From NCBI GenBank assembly GCA_964432565.1, contig CAYSOA010000004.1, positions 39,139 to 103,138 on the forward strand: a stretch of 64,000 nt of DNA, given 5' to 3'. The notes under the pieces are model-generated. The model was not told the DNA's origin and made no database searches. It saw only the letters and a program-made list of their open reading frames with translations. The DNA comes from CAIOHW01 sp964432565. Its GTDB lineage: Bacteria > Bdellovibrionota > UBA1018. Both the position numbers and the translations under genes were made by a program. Of this stretch, positions 40,419-49,767 are shown piece after piece. Position 1 is the stretch's first letter. Every line of letters begins with the position of its first letter.

Positions 40419-42758
40419 ATGAAGAACCGATCAGCCCTCACTGTTGCCGTGCTCTTTGTTCTCGTTGCGTCCGCACCTTCGTCGTGGAGCGCATCCCCCC
40501 TTCAAGCCCCGCGCGCGGGCATGCTTCCGGAACGCTGGGCCAGCGGCATCAAGCAGGCGTTCGGCACGGCGTACGAAACCTACGATTCTTCAGGTCAGTT
40601 CTCGGCGGCATCATCGACCGCTCCCATCTCCAAGCTTTGGTTTACGGTCGCCCAGGGAATCCTCACCGAAGTGTACTGGCCCCAGCTCGATCAGCCCCAA
40701 ATTCGGGACCTGCAGTTTCTGGTGACCGACGGCCGCAGCTTTCTCTGGGAAGAGCGCCAGGACGGCATCTCCGACGTGCAGTGGATCGAGGCGGGCGTTC
40801 CGGCCTTTCGCATAACCACCCGCGACCTCGCCGGTCGCTTCTTCTTTGAAAAGGTCGTCTATGCCGATCCCGACCGCAACGCCCTGCGCCTGAAGGTACG
40901 TTTCGTTTCAAAGACGCCAGGACTTCAACTCTACCTGCTGAACAATCCCACCGTGGGCGGAACCCCCATGAGCAATCATGCCGTGACTTCGCGCTCGGCG
41001 ATCGCTCCGGGAAAGGGCCTTTACGCGTGGGATGGCAACCAGGCCCAGGCGCTGCTGGCGTCGGTGCCTTTTTCGGCTGCCAGTGCCGCGTTTTCGGGGA
41101 GCCATGACCCGTTTCAGGATCTCCAGCGCGACTTCCGCATGGACCACCAGTACGGAGAAGCGCATGACGGCAATGTCGTCGTCGGCGCCAGGCTGGAACT
41201 GGGGACTGCAGACGAGTTTGAAGTTGCCCTGGGTTTTGGCGGCAGCCTCCTCGACGCAAATCAGGTTGCCGAGGGAAGCCTGTCAGAATCCTTTGAGGCC
41301 GGACTCGACCGCTACCGAAAGCAGTGGCGGGAGTATCAGGGCGGACTCATCGACCTCTCGGCACAATCTCTCGATGGCGGCGATCGTTTTCGTGCCTCGA
41401 CGGCCATGATCAAGTCGATGGAGGACAAGACCTACGCAGGAGCCGTGATCGCCTCACCCTCGATTCCGTGGGGTCTGCACCAGGTGGACTGGAGTCGAAA
41501 CGGTGATCCTCTCTGGAAGCGAGTGGGCGGGTATCACCTGATCTGGCCGCGGGACCTGTACCAGATGGCCACCACTTGGATTGCCGTGGGGGATCTCGCC
41601 TCCGCCAAGGCCTCGTTTGCCCGGCTGAGAACCGCCCAGCTCAGTGATCAGGATGGATTCTGGGAGTACGGATTTCGTCGACGCTCGCGGGACGGCTCTT
41701 TTCTTCAAAACTTCTGGCTGAACGGCTCCGCCTATTGGCAGGGCCTTCAGATGGACGAGACGGCCTTTCCGGTGATCCTCACCTATCGTCTGTGGAAGCT
41801 GGGGGCCGTGACTCTGGCGGACACCTGGGACATGGTTCGTCGGGCCTCCGACTTCATCGTGGATTTCGGCCCCTGGACCGGACAGGAGCGCTGGGAGGAG
41901 AACTTCGGAGCCTCGCCTTCGACCATCGCCTCAGAGATCGCCGCTCTTTATTGCGCGGCCGAAATCGCGCACTCACACGGAGACGACCAAAGGGCCCAGC
42001 GCTATCTGCGCACGGCCGACTCCTGGAGCGCAAAACCAGGAGACAATCTGGAAACCTGGACCTTCACGCGAACCGGTCGCTACGGCGACGGACGCTATTT
42101 CATCCGCTCGGAAGCCGCACAGCGGTTTGACCAGTTCTGGAACCCCGACGACGAGGGCCTGATTCACATTGCCAACGGCGGCCCGACGCTCCGCGAAAAG
42201 GACGTCCTCGACGGGGGTTTCCTCGAACTCGTGCGCCTCGGGGTGCGTGATGCGCTCGACCCCGCCATTCTCGAAACGCTTCCGGAATACGATGCCCACC
42301 TGAGAGTGCGAATTCCCGGAAAGGGCGATGGGTATTATCGCTACACGGCCGACCGCTACAATTATGACGACACGTCAGGGCGCCAGACCCACGGAATGCT
42401 TTGGCCCCTGCTGACCGGCGAGCGCGGGCACTATGCCCTAGCCGCGTCGGTCGCCCGCGGAGAGTCGCGCCCGAAGCGGGACCAGGCCATCGTTCCGTAC
42501 ATTGCCGCCATGGAGGCCTTTGCTTCGTCATCCCTGATGATGCCCGAGCAGGTCTGGGACGGCGGACCCGCAGCCGGCCTCTCGACCGGCTCGGCCACCC
42601 CGTTGGGCTGGAGCCATGCCGAGTACCTCAAGCTGCTGCGCTCCCGGCGCGAAGGCCAGGTCTTCGACCTATTGCCGGACGTCCTGCAGCGATCCCAGGA
42701 ACTGGCAGTGACGCGACGCATCGACGAACTGGGAAGTCCCCAGGGCATCCGCCACTGA
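40419..42758 (+). CDS. Secreted GH15 glucoamylase-type glycoside hydrolase
   Basis: A 779-residue protein with a signal peptide (TVAVLFVLVASAPSSWSAS). The N-terminal beta domain (about 25-280) matches the glucodextranase/glucoamylase N domain. The (alpha/alpha)6 catalytic domain has KRVGGYHLIWPRDLYQMA, the general acid Glu in TGQERWEENFGASPSTIA, and RQTHGMLWPLLTGERGHYA near the end. It releases glucose from alpha-1,4 (or 1,6) glucans outside the cytoplasm. A terminator-like inverted repeat follows. Confidence 0.9.
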   Translation: MKNRSALTVAVLFVLVASAPSSWSASPLQAPRAGMLPERWASGIKQAFGTAYETYDSSGQFSAASSTAPISKLWFTVAQGILTEVYWPQLDQPQIRDLQFLVTDGRSFLWEERQDGISDVQWIEAGVPAFRITTRDLAGRFFFEKVVYADPDRNALRLKVRFVSKTPGLQLYLLNNPTVGGTPMSNHAVTSRSAIAPGKGLYAWDGNQAQALLASVPFSAASAAFSGSHDPFQDLQRDFRMDHQYGEAHDGNVVVGARLELGTADEFEVALGFGGSLLDANQVAEGSLSESFEAGLDRYRKQWREYQGGLIDLSAQSLDGGDRFRASTAMIKSMEDKTYAGAVIASPSIPWGLHQVDWSRNGDPLWKRVGGYHLIWPRDLYQMATTWIAVGDLASAKASFARLRTAQLSDQDGFWEYGFRRRSRDGSFLQNFWLNGSAYWQGLQMDETAFPVILTYRLWKLGAVTLADTWDMVRRASDFIVDFGPWTGQERWEENFGASPSTIASEIAALYCAAEIAHSHGDDQRAQRYLRTADSWSAKPGDNLETWTFTRTGRYGDGRYFIRSEAAQRFDQFWNPDDEGLIHIANGGPTLREKDVLDGGFLELVRLGVRDALDPAILETLPEYDAHLRVRIPGKGDGYYRYTADRYNYDDTSGRQTHGMLWPLLTGERGHYALAASVARGESRPKRDQAIVPYIAAMEAFASSSLMMPEQVWDGGPAAGLSTGSATPLGWSHAEYLKLLRSRREGQVFDLLPDVLQRSQELAVTRRIDELGSPQGIRH

Positions 42759-42766
42759 ATTTCGAG

Positions 42767-42798
42767 GTTTGCCCAGCGGTGATCCCCGCTGGGCAAAC
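42767..42798 (+). terminator. Inverted repeat after the glucoamylase gene
   Basis: GTTTGCCCAGCGG (42767-42779) is perfectly complementary to CCGCTGGGCAAAC (42786-42798) around a 6-base loop. It lies 9 bases after the stop. The tail (TCTTCCCG) is only partly T-rich. Confidence 0.65.
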
Positions 42799-42894
42799 TC
42801 TTCCCGTTGCGCTTGACCCGCCCGCGGCTCCATCCTAAAAGGGTAGCAATTTCCCTGAATCTCAACGGTTTTTCTCATCCCGGGAGAAGCACCC

Positions 42895-45657
42895 TTGCTG
42901 TCCAACAGCTTCAAATTTTCGTATTTCGCTGCACAGAACGCCGACTACATTGAGGAACAGTTTCAGAGCTACCTCAAGAATCCCGAGTCGGCAGAGCCCT
43001 CCTTTCGCGCCCTCTTCGAAGGAATGGAACTAGGAGAAGAGCTGGCCCGCCGCGAAGCGGAGGCGTCCGTCGATTGGGATGCCGAACTTCGCGTCGTCCA
43101 GCTCATCGACGCCTACCGCGACCACGGGCGCTTCATCTCGGCCATTGACCCGCTGCACCCCCCCCCTGCGACTCATCCCCGACTCGAGCTTTCCGAGTTC
43201 GGAATGTCGACTGCTGAACTGGACCGCACTTTTCGTGCTGCCGGGCTGATCGGCCTTCCCAGTCCCTCCACCCTGGCAGAGATCATCGCAAAGCTTCGCG
43301 AGATCTACTGCGGCACCATTGCCTGGGAAATCTCGCACATCGGCGACCGCCTGGCTCGCGAGTGGCTTCAACAGCGCATTGAATCGGGGGCGGCCGCCCG
43401 CGCCTCGCTCTCGGAGGCGGATTCTCGCCGCGTCTTTCAACGGCTGCTTGAGAGCGAATCGCTGGAGCGATTCATTGGGCTGAAGTTCGTGGCCGCCAAG
43501 CGCTTTTCGATCGAAGGCGCCGAGGCCCTCGTTCCTGCCATGGACGAACTGATCGAATCCGGCGCAAAGGGTGGGATTCGTGAAATCGTGATGGGAATGG
43601 CCCATCGCGGCCGCCTCAATCTTCTCGTCAATCTGTTTGGGAAAAAGCCAGAACACCTTTTCACGGAGTTCGAGGGCAACTACAACGCCCACCCCTCCGA
43701 AGGCGAAGGCGACGTGAAGTACCACAAGGGCTACTCATGCGACTGGACGACGAGAGCAGGTCAGGAAGTCCACCTGTCGCTGGCCAACAACCCCAGCCAT
43801 CTCGAGTTCGTCGGTCCGGTCGTGACGGGCATGGCCCGCGCCAAGCAGGAACTGCGGGGCCCGAAGGGCCGTGAAGAAGTCCTGCCCATCATCATTCATG
43901 GGGATGCCGCCATGGCCGGCCAGGGCGTCGTCTACGAAACGATGAACTTCGTGAACCTCGAGGGCTACGCCACCGGCGGAACGCTTCACATCGCCATCAA
44001 CAATCAGGTGGGCTTTACGACCGACCCCCGTGATTCGCGCTCAACCCCGTACTGCACGGATATCGGCAAGATGCTGGATGCGCCGATCTTTCACGTCAAT
44101 GGCGACGACGTCGAAGCGCTGATTGCGATCATGCGGCTTGCCGTCGAATACCGACAGAAGTTTCAGGCGGACGTCTTCATCGATCTGGTCTGTTATCGAA
44201 AGCACGGCCACAACGAAGGCGACGAGCCCCAGTTCACGCAGCCGATTCTGTACAAGACCATTAAGGGCCACCCTTCTCCCCGTGAAGTCTACGGGGCAAA
44301 ACTGACGGTAGCGGGCAAGCTCTCCGAAAGCGAGCAGTCCGCGATGCAGCAGGCTCGCATGGACGAACTGAACGAAGCGCTGGTGATTGCCCGCCGGGAT
44401 GCCCCACATCCCGAGCCGGACACGCTCCATCGACGCTGGCAGGGGCTGAAGATCGGAACGGAAGAGGACATCCTGACCGCCCGCCCCGACACTTCGGTCG
44501 ATGAGGCCACGCTCCGTTTCATCGCCGAAAGGATCACGACCGTTCCGCAGGGATTCAAGCCCCACTCAAAACTCGTGCGCTTTCTCGAAGAACGGCAAAA
44601 ATCGGTCATCGAAGGCGCGGGCATCAACTGGGGCACCGGAGAATCCCTGGCCTTCGGATCTCTGCTGCTCGAGGGGCACGCCGTTCGACTATCGGGGCAG
44701 GATGCCGAACGCGGCACCTTCACGCACCGCCATGCCGTCCTGAGCGACTTCGAAACCGGACAAAAGCTCTGCCTTCTCAACGACATGAAACCGGGGCAGG
44801 GGAAATTAAGCGTACACAACAGTCACCTCTCGGAAACGGGCGTGCTGGGCTTTGAATACGGCTATTCGACCGTCAACCCCAAGACTCTGACGATCTGGGA
44901 AGCGCAGTTCGGTGACTTCGCCAACGGCGCCCAGGTGATCATCGACCAGTTCATTGCGACAGGCGAGTCGAAGTGGGTTCGCATGAGCGAACTCGTGCTG
45001 CTACTCCCCCATGGTTACGAAGGGCAGGGGCCCGAACACTCCAGTGCACGACTCGAACGCTTTCTTCAGCTTTCGGGCCGAGGAAACTGGACTGTCTGCA
45101 ACCTCACGACTCCGGCACAGATCTTTCACGCTCTCAGACGACAGCTGAAGTGGAACTTCCGCAAACCTCTCGTCGTCATGAGCCCCAAGAGCCTGCTGCG
45201 ACACCCCATGGCCATCTCGGACCTCGACGAGTTCACGAAACGGGGATTTCAGGAAGTCATCGATGATCCATCCACCGCATCGAACCCGGATCGCGTGCGT
45301 CGCGTCGTGTTGTGCTCGGGCAAGATTTATTACGATCTGTTGGCCGAAAAGCTGTCGTCTGAACGCGAGGACATTGCCCTGATTCGGATCGAACAGCTCT
45401 ACCCCTGGCCGCAGGCGCGACTGACTGAAGCGCTCTCGCGCTACAAGAATGCCACTGAGTTCGTTTGGACTCAGGAGGAGCCCAAGAATATGGGCGCCTT
45501 CTGGTACGTCTGCCAGCAGGACACGGAAATCTTCGGGGGTAGGCTTCCCCGGTACGCGGGACGCGCGTGGGCGGCATCGCCTGCAGCCGGGTCCTCCAAG
45601 GTTCATGAGGCCGAACAGAAGGCCCTGGTTGCAGCAACATTCGCGAGGAATTCATGA
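42895..45657 (+). CDS. sucA: 2-oxoglutarate dehydrogenase E1 component
   Basis: A 920-residue thiamine-diphosphate enzyme that decarboxylates 2-oxoglutarate in the TCA cycle. It starts at TTG 42895, behind GGGAGAAG. This start is needed because the conserved N-terminal helix (NADYIEEQFQSYLKNPES) precedes the first in-frame ATG. Motifs include FVAAKRFSIEGAEALVPAMD, EIVMGMAHRGRLNLL, NPSHLEFVGPVVTGM, HGDAAMAGQGVVYE and LLPHGYEGQGPEHSSARLER. It overlaps sucB by 4 bp and opens the sucA-sucB-lpd operon. Confidence 0.96.
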   Translation: MLSNSFKFSYFAAQNADYIEEQFQSYLKNPESAEPSFRALFEGMELGEELARREAEASVDWDAELRVVQLIDAYRDHGRFISAIDPLHPPPATHPRLELSEFGMSTAELDRTFRAAGLIGLPSPSTLAEIIAKLREIYCGTIAWEISHIGDRLAREWLQQRIESGAAARASLSEADSRRVFQRLLESESLERFIGLKFVAAKRFSIEGAEALVPAMDELIESGAKGGIREIVMGMAHRGRLNLLVNLFGKKPEHLFTEFEGNYNAHPSEGEGDVKYHKGYSCDWTTRAGQEVHLSLANNPSHLEFVGPVVTGMARAKQELRGPKGREEVLPIIIHGDAAMAGQGVVYETMNFVNLEGYATGGTLHIAINNQVGFTTDPRDSRSTPYCTDIGKMLDAPIFHVNGDDVEALIAIMRLAVEYRQKFQADVFIDLVCYRKHGHNEGDEPQFTQPILYKTIKGHPSPREVYGAKLTVAGKLSESEQSAMQQARMDELNEALVIARRDAPHPEPDTLHRRWQGLKIGTEEDILTARPDTSVDEATLRFIAERITTVPQGFKPHSKLVRFLEERQKSVIEGAGINWGTGESLAFGSLLLEGHAVRLSGQDAERGTFTHRHAVLSDFETGQKLCLLNDMKPGQGKLSVHNSHLSETGVLGFEYGYSTVNPKTLTIWEAQFGDFANGAQVIIDQFIATGESKWVRMSELVLLLPHGYEGQGPEHSSARLERFLQLSGRGNWTVCNLTTPAQIFHALRRQLKWNFRKPLVVMSPKSLLRHPMAISDLDEFTKRGFQEVIDDPSTASNPDRVRRVVLCSGKIYYDLLAEKLSSEREDIALIRIEQLYPWPQARLTEALSRYKNATEFVWTQEEPKNMGAFWYVCQQDTEIFGGRLPRYAGRAWAASPAAGSSKVHEAEQKALVAATFARNS

Positions 45658-46868
45658 AACACAACGTCGTTGCCCCGAGCGTCGGGGAGTCCATCACCGA
45701 AGTCAGCATCCTGAAGTGGCTGAAGTCCGACGGCCAGCAGGTCAACAATGGCGAGGTCCTGCTCGAGATTGAATCGGACAAGGCCACCGTCGAAGTGGCC
45801 GCCGAAGCAACGGGAGCACTCACCATCACCAAGCAGGCTGGAGAGCGCATTCCGGTCGGTGAGGTCATCGGTCTGATCGACGATGCCGTGAAGGGAACCG
45901 CCGGAGCCGAACCCTCGAAGTCCCCTGCTCCCGCCGCTCGAGCCCCGACAGAGACCCAGGCAGCACCCGCGGCCGCCAGCGGCTCGGCACGCCCGGTGGG
46001 CAATACCCCCTCAGGACCGGCCTTGAACCAGATGGCCGCCGGCCCCGGAGCGAGCCCCGTTCGTGGGCATGCCGCAGCGGGAGCAACCGTCGCCGGTATC
46101 GCGACCACTACGACCCAGGCGACTCGCCCGGCTCCTGCCCAGGCCGTAGGCCCCCAGTACAAGGACCAACCCGGAGATCGCCGAGTTCCGATGTCAATGC
46201 TCCGCCAACGCATCGCCGAGCGGCTGAAGTTCGCGCAGAACACAGCCGCGATCCTGACGACCTTCAATGAAGTCGACATGTCTGCGGTCATGGCCCTTCG
46301 CAACAAGTACAAGGACGAATTCAAGGCGAAGCACGGGGTGCCGCTGTCGTTCATGTCGTTTTTCACGCGCGCATCCGTTGAGGCCCTCAAGATGATTCCG
46401 GACGTGAATGCCTCGATCGATGGAAGGGACGTGATCTACCACGACTACGTGGACATCGGCATCGCCGTCGGGACCGATCGTGGCCTGGTGGTACCCGTCA
46501 TTCGGGGCGCCGAGAAGATGGGCTTTCTCGACATCGAGAAGAAGATGGCCGAGCTCGCCGGAAAGGCGCGTGACGGCAAGCTCTCGCTGGCAGATCTCGC
46601 CGGTGGCACGTTCACGATCTCGAACGGCGGCACCTACGGGTCACTGCTCTCGACGCCGATTCTTAATCCTCCGCAGAGCGGCATCCTCGGAATGCATAAG
46701 ATTCAGGAGCGCCCCGTCGCAGTAAATGGAAAGGTCGAGATTCGCCCGATGATGTACTTGGCGCTGTCGTACGACCACCGCATCATCGACGGCAAGGGAG
46801 CCGTCACATTTCTCGTTCAGCTTCGCGATCTGCTCGAAAATCCTGAAAAGCTCTCGTTCAGCATCTGA
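45654..46868 (+). CDS. sucB: 2-oxoglutarate dehydrogenase E2, dihydrolipoamide succinyltransferase
   Basis: A 404-residue protein. The lipoyl domain (1-80) carries the lipoylated Lys in LEIESDKATVEVAA. A long Ala/Pro linker (about 80-165) follows, and then the catalytic domain with VPMSMLRQRIAERLKFAQNTA and the active-site YDHRIIDGKGAVTF. The peripheral subunit-binding domain, normally between linker and catalytic domain, is not recognisable; the usual KGTGxxGR segment is missing. The start overlaps the sucA stop (ATGA). Confidence 0.94.
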   Translation: MKHNVVAPSVGESITEVSILKWLKSDGQQVNNGEVLLEIESDKATVEVAAEATGALTITKQAGERIPVGEVIGLIDDAVKGTAGAEPSKSPAPAARAPTETQAAPAAASGSARPVGNTPSGPALNQMAAGPGASPVRGHAAAGATVAGIATTTTQATRPAPAQAVGPQYKDQPGDRRVPMSMLRQRIAERLKFAQNTAAILTTFNEVDMSAVMALRNKYKDEFKAKHGVPLSFMSFFTRASVEALKMIPDVNASIDGRDVIYHDYVDIGIAVGTDRGLVVPVIRGAEKMGFLDIEKKMAELAGKARDGKLSLADLAGGTFTISNGGTYGSLLSTPILNPPQSGILGMHKIQERPVAVNGKVEIRPMMYLALSYDHRIIDGKGAVTFLVQLRDLLENPEKLSFSI

Positions 46869-46880
46869 TAGGAATCCGAC

Positions 46881-48296
46881 ATGGAAACTCAATTCGATCT
46901 CGTGGTGATTGGCGGCGGACCTGCCGGATACGTAGCAGCGATTCGCGCGGCACAGCTGGGCCTCAAGACTGCCTGCGTGGAGATGCGAAAAACCCTGGGC
47001 GGCACCTGCCTGAACGTGGGCTGCATTCCCTCAAAGGCTCTTCTCGAATCGAGCGAACACTTCTATCAGGCAAAGAACAAGTTTCAAAAGCACGGCATCG
47101 TGGTTGGAGACCTGAAGCTCGACCTCGAACAGATGATGAAGCGCAAGGACGCCGTCGTTCGCCAGCTCACCACGGGCATCGCCGGACTGTTCAAGAAGAA
47201 CGGGATTACCTTCATCAACGGCAAGGGCCGACTCGACGGCGTCGACGGCGCCCTGAAGACAATCGTCGTGAAGACGGCTGACGGAGAGCAAAAGCTTACC
47301 GCGAAGAAGGTGCTTCTCGCGACGGGGAGCGAGCCGATCGAACTTCCGTTTTTGAAGTTCGACGGACAGAATATCGTGAGTTCCACCGAGGCACTCGAAT
47401 TCCCGGAGGTACCCAAACATCTCGTCGTCGTCGGTGGCGGCGTGATCGGGCTCGAGATGGGTTCCGTCTGGGCACGCCTCGGATCGAAGGTTACGGTCGT
47501 GGAGTTCAACGAATGGATTGCGGGCGGATCCGATCGCCAGATCTCGAATGAGCTCATGAAGTCCCTCATCAAACAGGGCATCGAATTCAAGCTTGGCCAC
47601 AAATGCCTGGGCGCTTCTAAAAAGGGCGACTGGCTCATGGTCGAGGTCGAGGAACGCAAGACCGGGCAGAAGGTCCAGCTCGAAGCCGACAAGGTTCTCG
47701 TCTCGACCGGCCGCAGGCCCTACTCCGAGGGGCTCGGCCTCGAGACTCTGGGCATCGAGCGCGACCCGCAGGGGCGGGTGCCCGTGAACGACCACTATGA
47801 AACTTCCGCCGAGGGCGTGTACGCCGTGGGCGACCTGATCGTGGGCGCCATGCTTGCGCACAAGGCCGAAGAAGAAGGCATTGCCGCAGTAGAATACCTT
47901 GCCGGCAAGCAGGGCCATGTGAACTACCAGGCCATTCCGAACGTCATCTACACGCATCCCGAGCTCGCTTCGGTCGGATGGACTGAAGAGGAAGTGAAGG
48001 AGCGCGGCGTTCCGTACAAGGTGGGCACCTTCCCCTACATGGCCAACGGGCGCGCCAAGGCGATGGAAGAAGCCGAAGGCATGGTGAAGATCGTGTCGCA
48101 CGCCCAGACGGACCGCGTGCTCGGCATTCACATCGTCGGCGCCCGCGCTGGAGATTTGATTGCCGAAGGCGTGGCGATGATGGAATTCGGAGCCACTTCC
48201 GAGGACATCGCGCAGAGCTCGCATGCCCATCCGTCGCTTGCAGAAGTGATGAAGGAAGCCGCGCTTGCCGTAAACAAGCGCCAGATTCACCTTTAA
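46881..48296 (+). CDS. lpd: Dihydrolipoamide dehydrogenase (E3)
   Basis: A 471-residue FAD/NAD flavoprotein that reoxidises lipoyl groups. Motifs are the FAD site VIGGGPAGYVAAIRAAQLG, the redox disulfide GGTCLNVGCIPSKA, the NAD site VVVGGGVIGLEMGSVW, GVYAVGDLIVGAMLAHKAEEEG and the catalytic His-Glu in SHAHPSLAEVMKEA. It lies 12 bp after sucB and completes the operon. It may also serve other 2-oxoacid dehydrogenases. A long antisense frame over it is a coding shadow. Confidence 0.96.
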   Translation: METQFDLVVIGGGPAGYVAAIRAAQLGLKTACVEMRKTLGGTCLNVGCIPSKALLESSEHFYQAKNKFQKHGIVVGDLKLDLEQMMKRKDAVVRQLTTGIAGLFKKNGITFINGKGRLDGVDGALKTIVVKTADGEQKLTAKKVLLATGSEPIELPFLKFDGQNIVSSTEALEFPEVPKHLVVVGGGVIGLEMGSVWARLGSKVTVVEFNEWIAGGSDRQISNELMKSLIKQGIEFKLGHKCLGASKKGDWLMVEVEERKTGQKVQLEADKVLVSTGRRPYSEGLGLETLGIERDPQGRVPVNDHYETSAEGVYAVGDLIVGAMLAHKAEEEGIAAVEYLAGKQGHVNYQAIPNVIYTHPELASVGWTEEEVKERGVPYKVGTFPYMANGRAKAMEEAEGMVKIVSHAQTDRVLGIHIVGARAGDLIAEGVAMMEFGATSEDIAQSSHAHPSLAEVMKEAALAVNKRQIHL

Positions 48297-48372
48297 CTTT
48301 TTTGCTGGTTTTTTTACCTGTTTGCACCATTCCCGGTTTGCGGAATCGCCGTACTCATGGTCACTTGAGCGG

Positions 48373-49746
48373 ATGATTCAGCAAATCGAACAGTGGACGG
48401 GTGATTTTGTCGGCCTCGTTTGGGGCATTCCCTTGGTCGTGCTTCTAGTGGGCTCAGGAATTCTCTTCACCCTCTATTTCGGCTTTCCGCAGCTTCGCTT
48501 CTTCAAGCACGCCTGGGAGGTGGCCTTCGGCAAGTTCGACAAGCCCGAAGACCAGGGAGAAATCTCGCACTTCCAGGCTCTGACCGCCGCACTTTCAGCA
48601 ACTGTCGGTCTCGGTAACATTGCGGGCGTCGCAGTTGCCATTTCGCTGGGTGGTCCCGGTGCCATCTTCTGGCTCTGGGTGGCCGGGTTCATCGGCATGT
48701 GCACGAAGTTCACCGAAGTGACGCTCTCGCTGAACTATCGCGACATTTCCGAAAACGGAACCGTTCACGGCGGCCCCATGTTCGTGATCAAAAATGCGTT
48801 GTCGAAGAACTTCTATCCGGTCGCCTGGTTCTACGCCTTTTTCGTAGTGCTTTCGTCGTTTGGTGCAGGAAACATGTTTCAGGCCAACCAGATGGCGGCA
48901 GTCATGCGGACGTCTGCAGGAATTCCGGAATGGGCATCGGGCCTGACTTTTTGTGTCGGGGCCTACCTCATTCTGATCGGAGGCATCAAGCGAATCGGCA
49001 AGGTCACCGAAAAGCTCGTCCCCACCATGGTGGGACTCTATCTCTTCGGCGCTCTGTGGATCATTCTCTCCCATCTCTCCCTGGTTCCTTCCATGTTCGT
49101 CCAGATCTTCTCGAGTGCATTCGCCGGAACGGCAGCAGTGGGAGGCTTTGCCGGAGCGGCCTTCAAGGACGTGATCGTCATGGGCATTCGCCGCGCGACA
49201 TTTTCGAACGAAGCAGGAATGGGCTCCTCGGCGATGGCCCACTCCGCCGCCAAGTCGACCCCTGTGCAAGAGGGAATCGTGGCACTTCTCGAGCCCTTCA
49301 TTGATACCATCGTCGTCTGCACGATCACTGCGGTCGCCCTTCTGCTGACCGGAGCATGGAGCGCGGATGGTGTGCAGGCTGGTTCCGAAATGACAGCTTA
49401 CGCCTTCGAGTCGGTCATGGGACCTGCGGGCCGATGGATCGTTACGGCGACCGTCACGCTTTTTGCGTTCTCGACGCTCATTTCGTGGAGCTATTACGGC
49501 GAACAGGGGGTCACCTTTCTCTTCGGGGAAAAGTGGCTGAAGGCGTATCGCTACGTTTTTATCGCCTTCATTTTCGTGGGTGCGATCGCGAAGCTGACGA
49601 TCGTCCTGAATTTGTCTGACGCCGTTTATGGCCTTCTGGCGCTGCCAAACATGCTGGCCTGCTACCTGCTTCTGCCGAAGGTCAGGCAGCAACTGAGGGA
49701 GTATGCTCAGAAGCTGCAAAGCGGTGAGATCCGCCGAACGGCTTGA
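48373..49746 (+). CDS. Sodium:alanine symporter (AGCS family)
   Basis: A 457-residue inner-membrane transporter with about 11 helices. Family signatures are ALTAALSATVGLGNIAGVAVAISLGGPGA and RRATFSNEAGMGSSAMAHSAAKS. It takes up alanine or glycine with sodium. The ATG at 48373 is preceded by only a weak GAGCGG; the T-rich gap after lpd has no clear hairpin, so it could be read through from that operon. Confidence 0.9.
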   Translation: MIQQIEQWTGDFVGLVWGIPLVVLLVGSGILFTLYFGFPQLRFFKHAWEVAFGKFDKPEDQGEISHFQALTAALSATVGLGNIAGVAVAISLGGPGAIFWLWVAGFIGMCTKFTEVTLSLNYRDISENGTVHGGPMFVIKNALSKNFYPVAWFYAFFVVLSSFGAGNMFQANQMAAVMRTSAGIPEWASGLTFCVGAYLILIGGIKRIGKVTEKLVPTMVGLYLFGALWIILSHLSLVPSMFVQIFSSAFAGTAAVGGFAGAAFKDVIVMGIRRATFSNEAGMGSSAMAHSAAKSTPVQEGIVALLEPFIDTIVVCTITAVALLLTGAWSADGVQAGSEMTAYAFESVMGPAGRWIVTATVTLFAFSTLISWSYYGEQGVTFLFGEKWLKAYRYVFIAFIFVGAIAKLTIVLNLSDAVYGLLALPNMLACYLLLPKVRQQLREYAQKLQSGEIRRTA

Positions 49747-49767
49747 TGGACTGACGGTACCCCCCAG

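Noticed and set aside
47031..48290. Long minus-strand open frame (419 codons) opposite lpd
   Set aside because: It is the codon-bias shadow of a strongly conserved plus-strand gene; no family pattern or ribosome-binding site supports it.
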